From positions 103,343,709-103,407,708 of the forward strand of contig OX422222.1 of assembly GCA_949130495.1 (NCBI GenBank): 64,000 nucleotides of DNA, read 5' to 3'. The notes beneath the pieces were generated by a model, which saw only the letters and a list, made by a program, of their open reading frames with translations, searched no databases and had not been told where the DNA came from. Source of the DNA: Sambucus nigra. Its lineage: Eukaryota > Streptophyta > Magnoliopsida > Dipsacales > Adoxaceae. Shown here in pieces: positions 8,981 to 18,660 of this stretch (the first letter of the stretch is position 1; each line of letters opens with the position of its first letter). Position numbers and translations under genes: made by a program.

Positions 8981-11847
8981 TGTAATAACCCTCTCTTCTG
9001 ATAGCCCATTTTATATTTATTTACAATGTGTAGTAATTAATTTTAAAATGGTAGATGTTGAGTAAATATTAATTTGTTATGACAAGTCAATATTTACTAA
9101 TATGTTGTGTAGTTACCTCGTGAGTAGATAAAATGTTCATGTGGTAATTTATTATGTCATAAGGATTTGAAATGACATTTTGGTTTATTATGAAACCGGA
9201 AGTAAAATGAGTTACAAAATTCTCAAATGATAATTTGGATAGTGTAGTTAGTCCCGGTAGGTGTGAGACAGTCAAAATAAGTGCCATATTGTATTTTGGC
9301 ATTTCGGGCACTTTTGACTGGTTTTGGCTTAAATAGTGTAGTCGCGTATTAGTATATCGCGTATTAGCATTTTAAGTTGGGCTTTTTAGACTTAAGCCCC
9401 GTTTTATTTCCCCACCCCTATTCCCATTCTTCCATTTTACACAATTGAGCCCTAGAGAGAGTAGAGAGAGAGGAAGAGAACTTGGGAGAAAAAGAGAGAT
9501 TGGAGCTTGGATTGTTGCCTCCTTCTTCATCAAATCAGATTCTTACCTTGAGGCAAGTAATCTACTTGAAAATTTATGGTTTAAGTAGAATAATTAGTCT
9601 TGATATTTATGTATTGTTATGATTTAGAAATGTTAGGGTTTTTGTTGGATTTTTGGGTATTAACCCTTGGAAATGGATTGGGATGATAAATGATGTTGAG
9701 GGTGATATTTGAATGTGTTTAGGATGTAGAAATTTCAGTAAATGACTTCGGTTGGGGTTGGTTTTGGTGTTGGACCAATTTTGGAGTTCAAGACTCCATA
9801 GCCATTCTTGGCATTTTCGCAGGGGCGAATCGATTCGGCCCCTTGGGCGAATCGATTCGCATAGATGCAGAATCCCAGGTCTTGTTGTCCGAATCGATTC
9901 GGATTAAGACCGAATCGATTCGGCATTTGCAGAAACCAAATTTTGTTGTCCGAACCGATTCGTTTTCAGAACGAATCGATTCGCTGGGGCGAATCAATTC
10001 GGCCCTTAGGGCGAATCGATTCGGTTCCAGCAGATTTTGGGGGTCTTTTTCTTTTAATTTTCCTCCTTATTCTTTAGGATTAGGGCCTAGGAAACTTCTT
10101 TAAAGAAGTAAACTTAGAGTCCTAGAGTAGCTATGGAGTTTGGTCGTTACCCTGGGCTAGAAATGGGTTCATCTGGGGTTTGTTTCGGGGAGGTTTAAAG
10201 TAATGCTAAGGCATTACTTCTTTTATTCAAACTCTTAGAAGTTTGGAAGTTAGGTACCCTAACTTGGAGACTAGAAGGGCTTGTCAAGTTACATAGGCCT
10301 TGGAGATTTGTAGGATCATAATGATCATTTGGGGAGTTAATCGGGGATTGTAATTTGAGGAATAAATGATAATATTCGATGGGAATTAGGTTCGCATAAA
10401 ATGAACCCATAGGTGTTTAAAGATAATAGGTTCAATTTAGAATGAACCCCGTTGTTTAATGATATTAGGTTTAATAAAAAGAACCAATCACATGATTAAT
10501 GGAAATGGATTTTTGGAAATAAAATGATGATAATTGTAAATGTTAATTTACTGTTACACACCTCTCTAAATGACATCATAAGGGAAGTTCGCTCGTAAGG
10601 TGAGGCCCCCTGGCTAATGAATGCAGGGTGGATATAGTCCTAGGCCATGGGAGCGCTTATTGTTATATTTTTCTGCGATGGGTAGGAGATTCCGGGTGTG
10701 GTCTTGACTACTCCGCAGGCTCATGGACGCTTCCCGACGTGTTTCGATAGGTGCCCAGGTTGTCTTATGTTAGGCCCTGGAAGATGATGGTCATTTAGGG
10801 GCGCGCACAGTGGGGAAACCCGGACGGGCGGTCTTAGATATCGTTATATGTATATGAATATAACTATATTTTCATCAAGTTGGACTTGATGGTTGTTAAA
10901 CGCCACAAAGAGCGTATGAAATGCCATAAAGAGCATGAATATGTGCCAGGAAGAGCACGGGAATAATATATGTTCCATAAAGAGCACTTAATGTAAATGA
11001 TATTCCTAATAAGGAATGGAAAGATAAAATGGGAAGTTTTAATTAATGAGTAGAAATTATAACTTCTTGATTTAACCAAATATATGGTTTTATTCCTAAT
11101 AAGGAATGTCTGAAGGAAATGGAAAATTGTATTAATAAGGAAGGGTTTTAAATTAAAATGCTTTACCTTCTATCCTTGCTTGTAATTGTAGATAGCATGT
11201 CATGTGATCATCCTCATTATTCATGTATAACTGTTCATATCTATCACGCTTTTTATTCTTCTAGAAATCATATAGAACCCGGCCCTGACCGGTTTACTTT
11301 CTTGTTGTATATATATTATTGTATCCGCTCAGGTGCTCCACCGCAAGGACGCCCGTCTTGACTTTTCCAAGTTCCTTGCACCTTTGACGAGCTGTAAGAC
11401 TTTGCGGGTTATTACAGGATGTTGTATTAGACGCTTTCATTCTTGTTATTCTAGATATGATCGGGTCTTGTCCCTCGGGCGTGTGGCCCAAACAATTGTA
11501 TTTGATTAATGGTTGTACTATGTAAGACCTTTTATATTGTTGTACGTTGTCTTATGTAGCTGTGGACCGATAGCTTATTCGGCCCATTTGTGTACCTTCA
11601 TTTTAGTTATATTATATGTTATCTTTTGGAATTCCACTTTCTCATCAGATTGGGTTGTTAGTTTAAATTTTCATAACCGCATTTTTAAAATTTTACACTT
11701 TTTGGCAACCCGTTTTCTGATTTATTGGGTGGTTTTCCCGTATACTGAGTTTATATTTGTGATGCTGAGAATGATATCCATCCATGATTCCTGTTACGTT
11801 TGAGTATCGGGCTGGCCACCCCTTATCTCGGATTGCGGGTTGTCACA
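8981..11847 (+). repeat. Element A 5' LTR (2867 bp)
   Basis: It starts TGTAATAACCC and ends GGTTGTCACA. It contains a GA-rich leader (about 9450-9510), the phased GAATCGATTC palindromes (9827-10022), a conserved GC-rich block (10590-10840) shared with element B's LTR, four copies of a GCCATAAAGAGC-like motif (10901-10987), and two perfect ATTCCTAATAAGGAAT inverted repeats (11002-11017, 11092-11107). The short open frames in it are by-products of repeats and are not genes. Confidence 0.9.
9827..10022. repeat. Phased palindrome array GAATCGATTC x8 (element A 5' LTR)
   Basis: Copies start at 9827, 9849, 9891, 9912, 9952, 9973, 9991 and 10013; the copies at 9952 and 9991 each carry one substitution. 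Spacings are 22, 42, 21, 40, 21, 18 and 22 bp, i.e. about 21 bp or twice that, close to two and four helical turns. The spacers are largely unrelated, apart from a repeated TTGTTGTCC before two of the sites. Confidence 0.85.
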
Positions 11848-11849
11848 GA

Positions 11850-11860
11850 TGGTATCAGAG
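11850..11860 (+). other. Element A primer-binding site (tRNA-iMet)
   Basis: TGGTATCAGAG lies two bases after the LTR end. It is complementary to the 3' end of plant initiator tRNA-Met, the usual primer for many gypsy and copia elements. Confidence 0.85.
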
Positions 11861-12026
11861 AATCAGGTTCTAGAGTACTAGGATCTATGTGGACTTGTCT
11901 CGTTCTACCGTAGCGTTCTTTGATGTAGAGCCTAATGTTAGGATTTCTTTGATGCTTATGTTTATGATCTTCTGCAAGATAGATTGTTTTAATTAGCATT
12001 CTAATACTATTGTTCTTCCATCTCAG

Positions 12027-13322
12027 ATGCCATCTAAGAGAGGTCGCCCGGCGAGACGTGTTAAGGTCGTAGAGAAGGAAGTAGGTCCTCCACCGCCACT
12101 ACAAGTGACGATTAATGTTGCGGATGTAGCAAGCATAGTGGCTGGAGCGGTTCATGCCGCCATGTCCGTAGTGATCCAACAATTGCCATGGGCTCCAGGT
12201 GTTCAAGCTCCTACGGGACTTACTCCGTGGGAAAGGGTTAGGGAGTCCTTTCTAAGGGGCAATCCCCCGGAATTCGAGGGAGGTGCGGATGTTATTAAAG
12301 CCAATCAATGGAAGAAAGACATGCAACGCCACCTTCGAATGATAGAATGCAGTGAGGATAAGAAACAAGTCCTTACCACCTTTAAGCTTGTCGGATCTGT
12401 GTTACACTGGTGGGAGACGATGACCACCCCAGAGCAAAGAGACACCATGTCAATCACTGAGTTCTGGGCTTTGTTTGATCTTAAGTATTTTCCTCCCGCT
12501 GTTCAGAGGGAGATGAAGAGGAAGTTGCAAGATGTAGTGCAAGGGGAGAGGTCTGTAGCGGAGTATGAAGAGGAGTTCACCCGTTTAGAAAATTTTGTAC
12601 CAGATGAGGTGACCCCGGAAGAGAGGAAGATCTCGAAGTTTATGGGAGGTCTAAACTGGGGAATCCGAAAACACTTATTGGGTAACCCAGCTTTCCAGAC
12701 TTTTGGCGAGGTTATGAATGCAGCCTTTCTCCATTGCCAGGAGCATCGAGTATATATGCAGGGTAGCAAGAAAGCTACTGAGATGAGGCAAGTAGGGAAG
12801 CTTGGAGAGTTTATTGCGAGGGGCAATAATAGGCACGAACAAGGTGTTTTACATCAGGCAGATCGGGGTGGCCCCGGAGGTAGAGGTCGTCCGGGCCGAG
12901 GCTTTTCCCAGTTTAGGAATATCGGAGGTCGTAGTCGGGAGGACATGGAGGGACGGTGCTTCCAATGTGGGGAGGCAGGTCATATCAAGAGAGAGTGTCC
13001 TCAGATGATTGGGGGTCAGTTTCCTCGGGTTCCGCAACAGCCGTATGTTCTGTTTCCACCTCCGGTACCTATTATGGTTGTTCCTCCGCAGCAGGGGCAA
13101 CTACAGTATGGACGTGTTTGTCATGATCGGGAGGCTATGTTTCCTCCAGCCCTGCCGGCACCGCCCGTTATTGAGGTTAAGTTTTTTTTCTCAGAGATAC
13201 GCGAGTTAAATGTTATTCGATGCGGGTGTTACGCGCTCATTTGTTTTACGAGCTTTTCTCAGATTACAGATTTCATAATATCTGCTGAGAGTATTTTCAT
13301 TAGTATCGAGTTCTATGGGTAA
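12027..13322 (+). CDS. gag: Element A Gag polyprotein (with degraded protease start)
   Basis: An open 431-aa frame starting at the first ATG after the PBS leader. A basic N-terminus (KRGRPARR) is followed, at residues ~70-240, by a Retrotrans_gag-type capsid region with WERVRESFLRGNPPEFEG, a WW pair (VLHWWETM) and the EY..EF..L motif (VAEYEEEFTRL). A Gly/Arg-rich linker follows, then a CCHC zinc knuckle (CFQCGEAGHIKREC) at about residues 311-324. The role is assembly of the virus-like particle and RNA packaging. The last ~60 residues run into the protease region in a shifted frame, so the natural Gag/PR boundary is lost. This is the only intact protein of element A; Gag alone could in principle still be made from it. 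Confidence 0.85.
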   Translation: MPSKRGRPARRVKVVEKEVGPPPPLQVTINVADVASIVAGAVHAAMSVVIQQLPWAPGVQAPTGLTPWERVRESFLRGNPPEFEGGADVIKANQWKKDMQRHLRMIECSEDKKQVLTTFKLVGSVLHWWETMTTPEQRDTMSITEFWALFDLKYFPPAVQREMKRKLQDVVQGERSVAEYEEEFTRLENFVPDEVTPEERKISKFMGGLNWGIRKHLLGNPAFQTFGEVMNAAFLHCQEHRVYMQGSKKATEMRQVGKLGEFIARGNNRHEQGVLHQADRGGPGGRGRPGRGFSQFRNIGGRSREDMEGRCFQCGEAGHIKRECPQMIGGQFPRVPQQPYVLFPPPVPIMVVPPQQGQLQYGRVCHDREAMFPPALPAPPVIEVKFFFSEIRELNVIRCGCYALICFTSFSQITDFIISAESIFISIEFYG

Positions 13323-13440
13323 TGGTTCGCTCTTTTCTTTTGTTTGTATGCATATAGGAAGTTCTCTTATTAAATTGTGCTTGAGGCCGATTTACTCGTC
13401 CTTAACATGGTCGAGTATGATGTGATATTAGTATGTAATT
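13165..13440 (+). pseudogene. Element A protease relic
   Basis: A retropepsin remnant broken by frameshifts. In the frame starting at 13210 the active-site region reads MLFDAGVTRSFVLR, matching the family's LFDSGATHSF but with Ala in place of Ser/Thr in the D-S/T-G triad. The continuation FSQITDFIISAES is in the gag frame, and ADLLVLNMVEYDVIL (the flap/ILGMDWL-like end) is found at about 13389-13433. At least two frame changes separate these pieces, so it cannot encode an active enzyme. Confidence 0.65.
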
Positions 13441-13454
13441 GCTATGCCTTATCT

Positions 13455-13560
13455 CCACGACCAACAAGTTGAGTGGTAGCGTATAGGAGGGGTTCCTTGT
13501 TTGGATTCCGCTTCTGCGGGACGCTCCACGCGTGAACCTTAACGATGTTGGGAGTGGGGA
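13455..13560 (+). repeat. tRNA-like hairpin module A1
   Basis: A ~100-bp module. Its first part (about 13468-13481, GTTGAGTGGTAGCG) resembles a Pol III A box. CCTTGTTTGGATTCC (about 13495-13509) resembles a B box, matching 12 of 15 bases of CCTTGGTTCGAATCC, a B-box context common in plant SINEs. The module folds as nested stems GGTTC (13491-13495)/GAACC (13534-13538), TGGA/TCCA, and CCGC-TTCT-GCGG. Confidence 0.6.
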
Positions 13561-13611
13561 TATACCACCTTTCCTTTCTCTTGTCTTGTGTATATTACGC
13601 TCTATCTCCAT

Positions 13612-13715
13612 GATCAACTAGTTAAGTAGGCATGTGACGGAGGGGTTCCTTGTTTGGATTTCGCTTTGCGAGACACTCCGCCGCATGAACACTTAACGAT
13701 GTTGTGAGTGAAGAT
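13612..13715 (+). repeat. tRNA-like hairpin module A2
   Basis: Second copy. Outer stem is GTTC/GAAC (about 13645-13690) and the inner stem is TCGC-TTT-GCGA. The A-box-like part (GTTAAGTAGGCATG) is more degraded. The downstream context AACGATGTTGTGAGTGAAGATAT matches module A1. Confidence 0.6.
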
Positions 13716-14075
13716 ATGCTATTCTTCCCTTTCATTTTATTTTGTTTTACGAATTATGGTCGGAAGTGGGATTGGAAAGTTTAGTCGAGAATCACGTAGA
13801 AGGGTGATTGATGGCTATTAAAGTGCGACATAGGGGCACTGCACATAGTTCTCTCCTCTGATCGATATGAGGGAGACCGAGGTACGAAGTCGAATTGAGA
13901 CTTCGGGTTATGCCTTTAAATAGAAGGCTATTTATTGAGATGCATATGTTATAGGGTATATAACCCTAGGGTTCCACGAAGGGTCAGCTTTGGATTGTTA
14001 ATATTCTTTTGTTAGTTAAATAGTTAGTGTGTAGCTGTAGAATCTTTTGGTCCCGAACATGTGTCTTAGACCTGT
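13716..14075 (+). other. Element A non-coding stretch between modules A2 and A3
   Basis: No coding match is seen. Part of it aligns with element B around 26100-26250 (B minus strand), for example GATCGATATGAGGGAGA against B's GATCAGAGGGAAGGA region. It occupies the place where the RT core would be in a complete element. Confidence 0.45.
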
Positions 14076-14215
14076 ACCCCTCGATGACTGACAACGCGAG
14101 GTAGTAGTGTAACGGGAGGGTTCCTTGTTTGGATTTCGCTTCGGCGAGACGTCCCACGCACGAAACTGAGCAAATGTCGGAAGTTGAGAAAGGTCTTGGG
14201 CACTAGGGACATACT
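14076..14215 (+). repeat. tRNA-like hairpin module A3
   Basis: Third copy, closest to B's copy at 25785-25910. The hairpin apex is TCGC-TTCG-GCGA with C(TTCG)G at 14139-14144, the exceptionally stable tetraloop if transcribed. The outer arm GGTTC pairs only partly with GAAAC. The downstream text GAGAAAGGTCTTGGGCACTAGGGACATA is shared with B. Confidence 0.6.
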
Positions 14216-14545
14216 TAGCATTAGATGTATACGACTTAGATAGGGTATAGGTAGATAGACTTTAGGATTGTTTAGACGTAGGGCCTTTTGGTATGGGACG
14301 TAAGATTAGGAGGGTTGTTGGGAGTTGACCATGACTAAGCCATGCGTAAACTCATATCAAGGGATTGGTTCCATGTTATGTGAAGTGGGAGGATTTCGAA
14401 AAGTTGGTGGTTAAGGCCGAAGGAGATGAGGCCTCACGTAATGGAGTGTTACAGAGGCAATGAAAGGGTGAATTGACTCGTACCCAGAGCCACGTGGTTA
14501 AGCTCGAAGGTAGATTCCATTAGTAAGTCTCTGCCATGATGGGGA
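14216..14545 (+). other. Element A non-coding stretch before the RNase H relic
   Basis: AT-moderate sequence without an open frame. It aligns with element B at about 25580-25790 (minus), including GGGAGTTGACCAT. I see no RT motif (no F.DD box) in any frame. Confidence 0.45.
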
Positions 14546-14705
14546 GTGATAATACTGGAGTATCGACCTATTGTAACTGCGCCTCACAAGTTTAAACTTG
14601 TAAGGAGTATTATCCCCTATTTAAATTGAAATCCATCTTGAGGGTGGGGTGCGTTCCCTTAAGAGAATTTTGTTCCGAACGGAAGGGACTTAAGTTTCGC
14701 AGATC
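14546..14705 (+). pseudogene. Element A RNase H relic
   Basis: The short frame CKEYYPLFKLKSIL near 14606-14650 corresponds to the ..CEKNYPTHDLELAAV.. segment of gypsy RNase H. The identification rests on element B, whose equivalent segment (25205-25395, minus) is better preserved. Stops and frameshifts make it non-functional. Confidence 0.5.
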
Positions 14706-14729
14706 TGGAGAAATCATGCGGTTCTAACG

Positions 14730-15260
14730 TTTCGGTGCATCAAGGTAATGACGAATCGTGCCAAGTTATACGTCGCTAGTACTATTGGCTGGGCATGGGA
14801 AGGTTGTTGTACTGAATCAAGACTTTCGTTTCTCATTCTTGGCAAGGTTCCAAGAAGCCATGGGAATCGAATTATGGTTAATCACTTCTTATCATTTTCC
14901 ACAGATGACCAAACCAATAGAATAAACCATATGCCGAGGCATATACTCCTTACCTGCGTGCCTAACTTTAAGAGTAGTTGGGAACAATGCTTTCCACTCG
15001 TTGAATTCGCCTATATAGAATTTGTGGTTGGGACGGCGCTTTAGAAGAGGCCTTGTATGGTAGTCTTTTTAGATCTCCCGCTTGTTGGTTAGAAGTGCGA
15101 GATGATGAGTCTCTCGTATAACCGAGACCGACAAAAGAGCTCATGCGATGCGAGAAGAAGGCATCTGGAGTTGAGGCCATTAGACCAAAGGTTGTGGTGA
15201 GTATCGCCTGAGAAGGGCGTTATACGTTTCGAGGAGAAAAGGAAAACTTGCACTGCATGA
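14730..15260 (+). pseudogene. Element A integrase relic
   Basis: A degraded gypsy integrase. Recognisable pieces in order are: LYVASTIG (about 14764); KVPRSHGNRIMVNHFLSFST (equivalent of the F...A.GT.L..STAYHPQTDG region); NFKSSWEQCFPLVEFAY (about 14966-15016, matching ..DF.GSW...LPL.EFAYNN); EALYG.LFRSPACW (about 15048-15090); and EKGVIRF with a KxGKL-like tail (about 15210-15240), the C-terminal GV.RFGKKGKL.PR motif. Several frame changes lie between the pieces, and the catalytic D,D,E set cannot be read as a whole. Confidence 0.65.
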
Positions 15261-15630
15261 CGTTGTACCTTTTCTAGAAATGTCGCGGTGAATTCGGTAA
15301 ACTATTCACTCGCTTTATTGAAACATTTTGCGGCAAGTTCATAATTTGTTCCTTGTCTCTCATGTAGGGGAGTACGAGGGACACAACGGTGCCTTTAGGC
15401 ACATTTCCTTTCGAAGTGGATGCAACGTGACGGATCTTATTAGATGTAGTTGGTTTCTATCCTAGAGCGTAGAGTTACGTTGGGATCGCTGGTAGTAACT
15501 TGGGGGATGAGTTCTATATAGTCAGCTTAGTGTCGAGAAATCGACATAGGGTCGCGAGGATGACCTGCGGGAATAGTATCCGCACCTCTTCTTGCGAGGT
15601 ATATCTAAATTTTGGGGGAAAAATTCCCTC
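15261..15630 (+). other. Element A 3' internal non-coding
   Basis: Sequence between the integrase relic and the PPT. No open frame or motif is recognised, and no chromodomain is visible. Confidence 0.5.
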
Positions 15631-15645
15631 TTAAGGGGGGGAGTA
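15631..15645 (+). other. Element A polypurine tract
   Basis: TTAAGGGGGGGAGTA directly precedes the 3' LTR start TGTAATAACC; it is the expected priming site for plus-strand cDNA. Confidence 0.85.
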
Positions 15646-18512
15646 TGTAATAACCCTCTCTTCTGATAGCCCATTTTATATTTATTTACAATGTGTAGTA
15701 ATTAATTTTAAAATGGTAGATGTTGAGTAAATATTAATTTGTTATGTCAAGTCAATATTTACTAATATGTTGTGTAGTTACCTCGTGAGTAGATAAAATG
15801 TTCATGTGGTAATTTATTATGTCATAAGGATTTGAAATGACATTTTGGTTTATTATGAAACCGGAAGTAAAATGAGTTACAAAATTCCCAAATGATAATT
15901 TGGATAGTGTAGTTAGTCCCGGTAGGTGTGAGACAGTCAAAATAAGTGCCATATTGTATTTTGGCATTTCGGGCACTTTTGGCTGGTTTTGGCTTAAATA
16001 GTGTAGTCGCGTATTAGTATATCGCGTATTAGCATTTTAAGTTGGGCTTTTTAGACTTAAGCCCCATTTTATTTCCCCACCCCTATTCCCATTCTTCCAT
16101 TTTACACAATTGAGCCCTAGAGAGAGTAGAGAGAGAGGAAGAGAACTTGGGAGAAAAAGAGAGATTGGAGCTTGGATTGTTGCCTCCTTCTTCATCAAAT
16201 CAGATTCTTACCTTGAAGCAAGTAATCTACTTGCAAATTTATGGTTTAAGTAGAATAATTAGTCTTGATATTTATGAATTGTTATGATTTAGAAATGTTA
16301 GGGTTTTTGTTGGATTTTTGGGTATTAACCCTTGGAAATGGATTGGGATGATAAATGATGTTGAGGGTGATATTTGAATGTGTTTAGGATGTAGAAATTT
16401 CAGTAAATGACTTCGGTTGGGGTTGGTTTTGGTGTTGGACCAATTTTGGAGTTCAAGACTCCATAACCATTCTTGGCATTTTCGCAGGGGCGAATCGATT
16501 CGGCCCCTTGGGCGAATTGATTCGCATAGATGCAGAATCCCAGGTCTTGTTGTCCGAATCGATTCGGATTAAGACCGAATCGATTCGACATTTGCAGAAA
16601 CCAAATTTTGTTGTCCGAACCGATTCGTTTTCAGAACGAATCGACTCGCTGGGGCGAATCGATTCGGCCCTTAGGGCGAATCGATTCGGTTCCAGCAGAT
16701 TTTGGGGGTCTTTTTCTTTTAATTTTCCTCCTTATTCTTTAGGATTAGGGCCTAGGAAACTTCTTTAAAGAAGTAAACTTAGAGTCCTAGAGTAGCTATG
16801 GAGTTTGGTCGTTACCCTGGACTAGAAATGGGTTCATCTGGGGTTTGTTTCGGGGAGGTTTAAAGTAATGCTAAGGCATTACTTCTTTTATTCAAACTCT
16901 TAGAAGTTTGGAAGTTAGGTACCCTAACTTGGAGACTAGAAGGGCTTGTCAAGTTACATAGGCCTTGGAGATTTGTAGGATCATAATGATCATTTGGGGA
17001 GTTAATCGGGGATTGTAATTTGAGGAATAAATGATAATATTCGATGGAAATTAGGTTCGCATAAAATGAACCCATAGGTGTTTAAAGATAATAGGTTCAA
17101 TTTAGAATGAACCCTGTTGTTTAATGATATTAGGTTTAATAAAAAGAACCAATCACATGATTAATGGAAATGGATTTTTGGAAATAAAATGATGATAATT
17201 GTAAATGTTAATTTACTGTTACACACCTCTCTAAATGACATCATAAGGGAAGTTCGCTCGTAAGGTGAAGCCCCCTGGCTAATGAATGCAGGGTGGATAT
17301 AGTCCTAGGCCATGGGAGCGCTTATTGTTATATTTTTCTGCGATGGGTAGGAGATTCCTGGTGTGGTCTTGACTACCCCGCAGGCTCATGGCCGCTTCCC
17401 GACGTGTTTCGATAGGTGCCCAGGTTGTCTTATGTTAGGCCCTGGAAGATGATGGTCATTTAGGGGCGCGCACAGTGGGGAAACCCGGACGGGCGGTCTT
17501 AGATATCGCTATATGTATATGAATATAACTATATTTTCATCAAGTTGGACTTGATGGTTGTTAAACGCCACAAAGAGCGTATGAAATGCCATAAAGAGCA
17601 TGAATATGTGCCAGGAAGAGCACGGGAATAATATATGTGCCATAAAGAGCACTTGATGTAAATGATATTCCTAATATGGAATGGAAAGATAAAATGGGAA
17701 GTTTTAATTAATGAGTAGAAATTATAACTTCTTGATTTAACCAAATATATGGTTTTATTCCTAATAAGGAATGTCTGAAGGAAATGGAAAATTGTATTAA
17801 TAAGGAAGGGTTTTAAATTAAAATGCTTTACCTTCTATCCTTGCTTGTAATTGTAGATAGCATGTCATGTGATCATCCTCATTATTCATGTATAACTGTT
17901 CATATCTATCACGTTTTTTATTCTTCTAGAAATCATATAGAACCCGGCCCTGACCGGTTTACTTTCTTGTTGTATATATATTATTGTATCCGCTCAGGTG
18001 CTCCACCGCAAGGACGCCCGTCTTGACTTTTCCAAGTTCCTTGCACCTTCGACGAGTTGTAAGACTTTGCGGGTTATTAGAGGATGTTTTATTAGAAGCT
18101 TTCATTCTTGTTATTCTAGATATGATCGGGTCTTGTCCCTCGGGCGTGTGGCCCAAACAATTGTATTTGATTAATGGTTGTACTATGTAAGACCTTTTAT
18201 ATTGTTGTACGTTGTCTTATGTAGCTGTGGACCGACAGCTTATTCGGCCCATTTGTGTACCTTCATTTTAGTTATATTATATGTTATCTTTTGGAATTCC
18301 ACTTGCTCGTCAGACTGGGTTGTTAGTTTAAATTTTCATAACCGTATTTTTAAAATTTTACACTTTTTGACAACCCGTTTTCTGATTTATTGGGTGGTTT
18401 TCCCGTATACTCAGTTTATATTTGTGATGCTGAGAATGATATCCATCCATGATTCCTGTTACGTTTGAGTATCGGGCTGGCCACCCCTTATCTCGGATTG
18501 CGGGTTGTCACA
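15646..18512 (+). repeat. Element A 3' LTR (2867 bp)
   Basis: It is equal in length to the 5' LTR and differs from it by scattered substitutions. The palindrome array is at 16492-16687. Two sites differ from the 5' copy by CpG transitions (16514-16523 reads GAATTGATTC; the copy at 16656 restores GAATCGATTC). It also repeats the GCCATAAAGAGC motifs (17566-17652). Confidence 0.9.
16492..16687. repeat. Phased palindrome array (element A 3' LTR)
   Basis: The same eight-site array as at 9827-10022, with identical spacing and a few C-to-T or G-to-A changes within sites. Confidence 0.85.
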
Positions 18513-18517
18513 TGTAG
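18513..18517. repeat. Target-site duplication TGTAG (right) of element A
   Basis: It follows the LTR end GGTTGTCACA and matches 8976-8980. Confidence 0.9.
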
Positions 18518-18660
18518 TCAAGGATAAAAAACTTGGAGGATAAGATCTGACAGATACTGAGATTAAACGTTGCGTCGAATTTTTATTATGGGAGCCTTAA
18601 TTTCTTTTAGCGTTACATTCTGGGTAATGAAACAAAATTCGTAAAAAAGAAAATAAAAAA
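18518..18660 (-). pseudogene. Exon-like fragment in the Helitron (part 2)
   Basis: The upstream half of the exon-like segment described at 8861-8975, read on the minus strand. It contains the acceptor-like TTTCATTACCCAG and the frame NVTLKEIKAPIIKIRRNV. The identity is unknown. Confidence 0.35.

Larger units (their letters stand above)
8981..18512 (+). mobile_element. Element A: long-LTR Ty3/gypsy retrotransposon, non-autonomous
   Basis: A complete 9.5 kb insertion with two 2867-bp LTRs (TG...CA), a 5-bp TSD, PBS, PPT and a 3.8 kb internal region. The internal order is gag, protease relic, a non-coding stretch with three tRNA-like modules, RNase H relic, integrase relic. No reverse transcriptase core is recognisable. 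The gag type, long LTRs and initiator-Met PBS fit the Tekay/Del-like gypsy elements; no chromodomain is visible. By eye the two LTRs differ at about a dozen positions in the first ~1.1 kb (about 1%), suggesting a fairly recent insertion despite the broken pol. Element B is a diverged relative. Confidence 0.85.

Noticed and set aside
9827..10022. Palindrome arrays as a CRISPR-like array
   Set aside because: The repeated core is only 10 bp, spacings are ~11 or ~30 bp between sites, there are no cas genes, and the context is a plant LTR.
9735..10103. Overlapping open frames rich in IDSxRIDS / NRFG repeats
   Set aside because: These are translations of the GAATCGATTC array in several frames and both strands, recurring at 16400-16768; not genes.
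11513..11803. A 96-codon frame in element A's LTR, repeated at 18178-18468
   Set aside because: It is in LTR sequence downstream of the likely promoter, with no domain or conserved start in B; chance frame.
13455..13560. The hairpin modules as functional tRNA genes
   Set aside because: The A-box to B-box distance is too short, there is no anticodon arm or acceptor stem, and the copies are diverged; only a tRNA-derived origin is possible.
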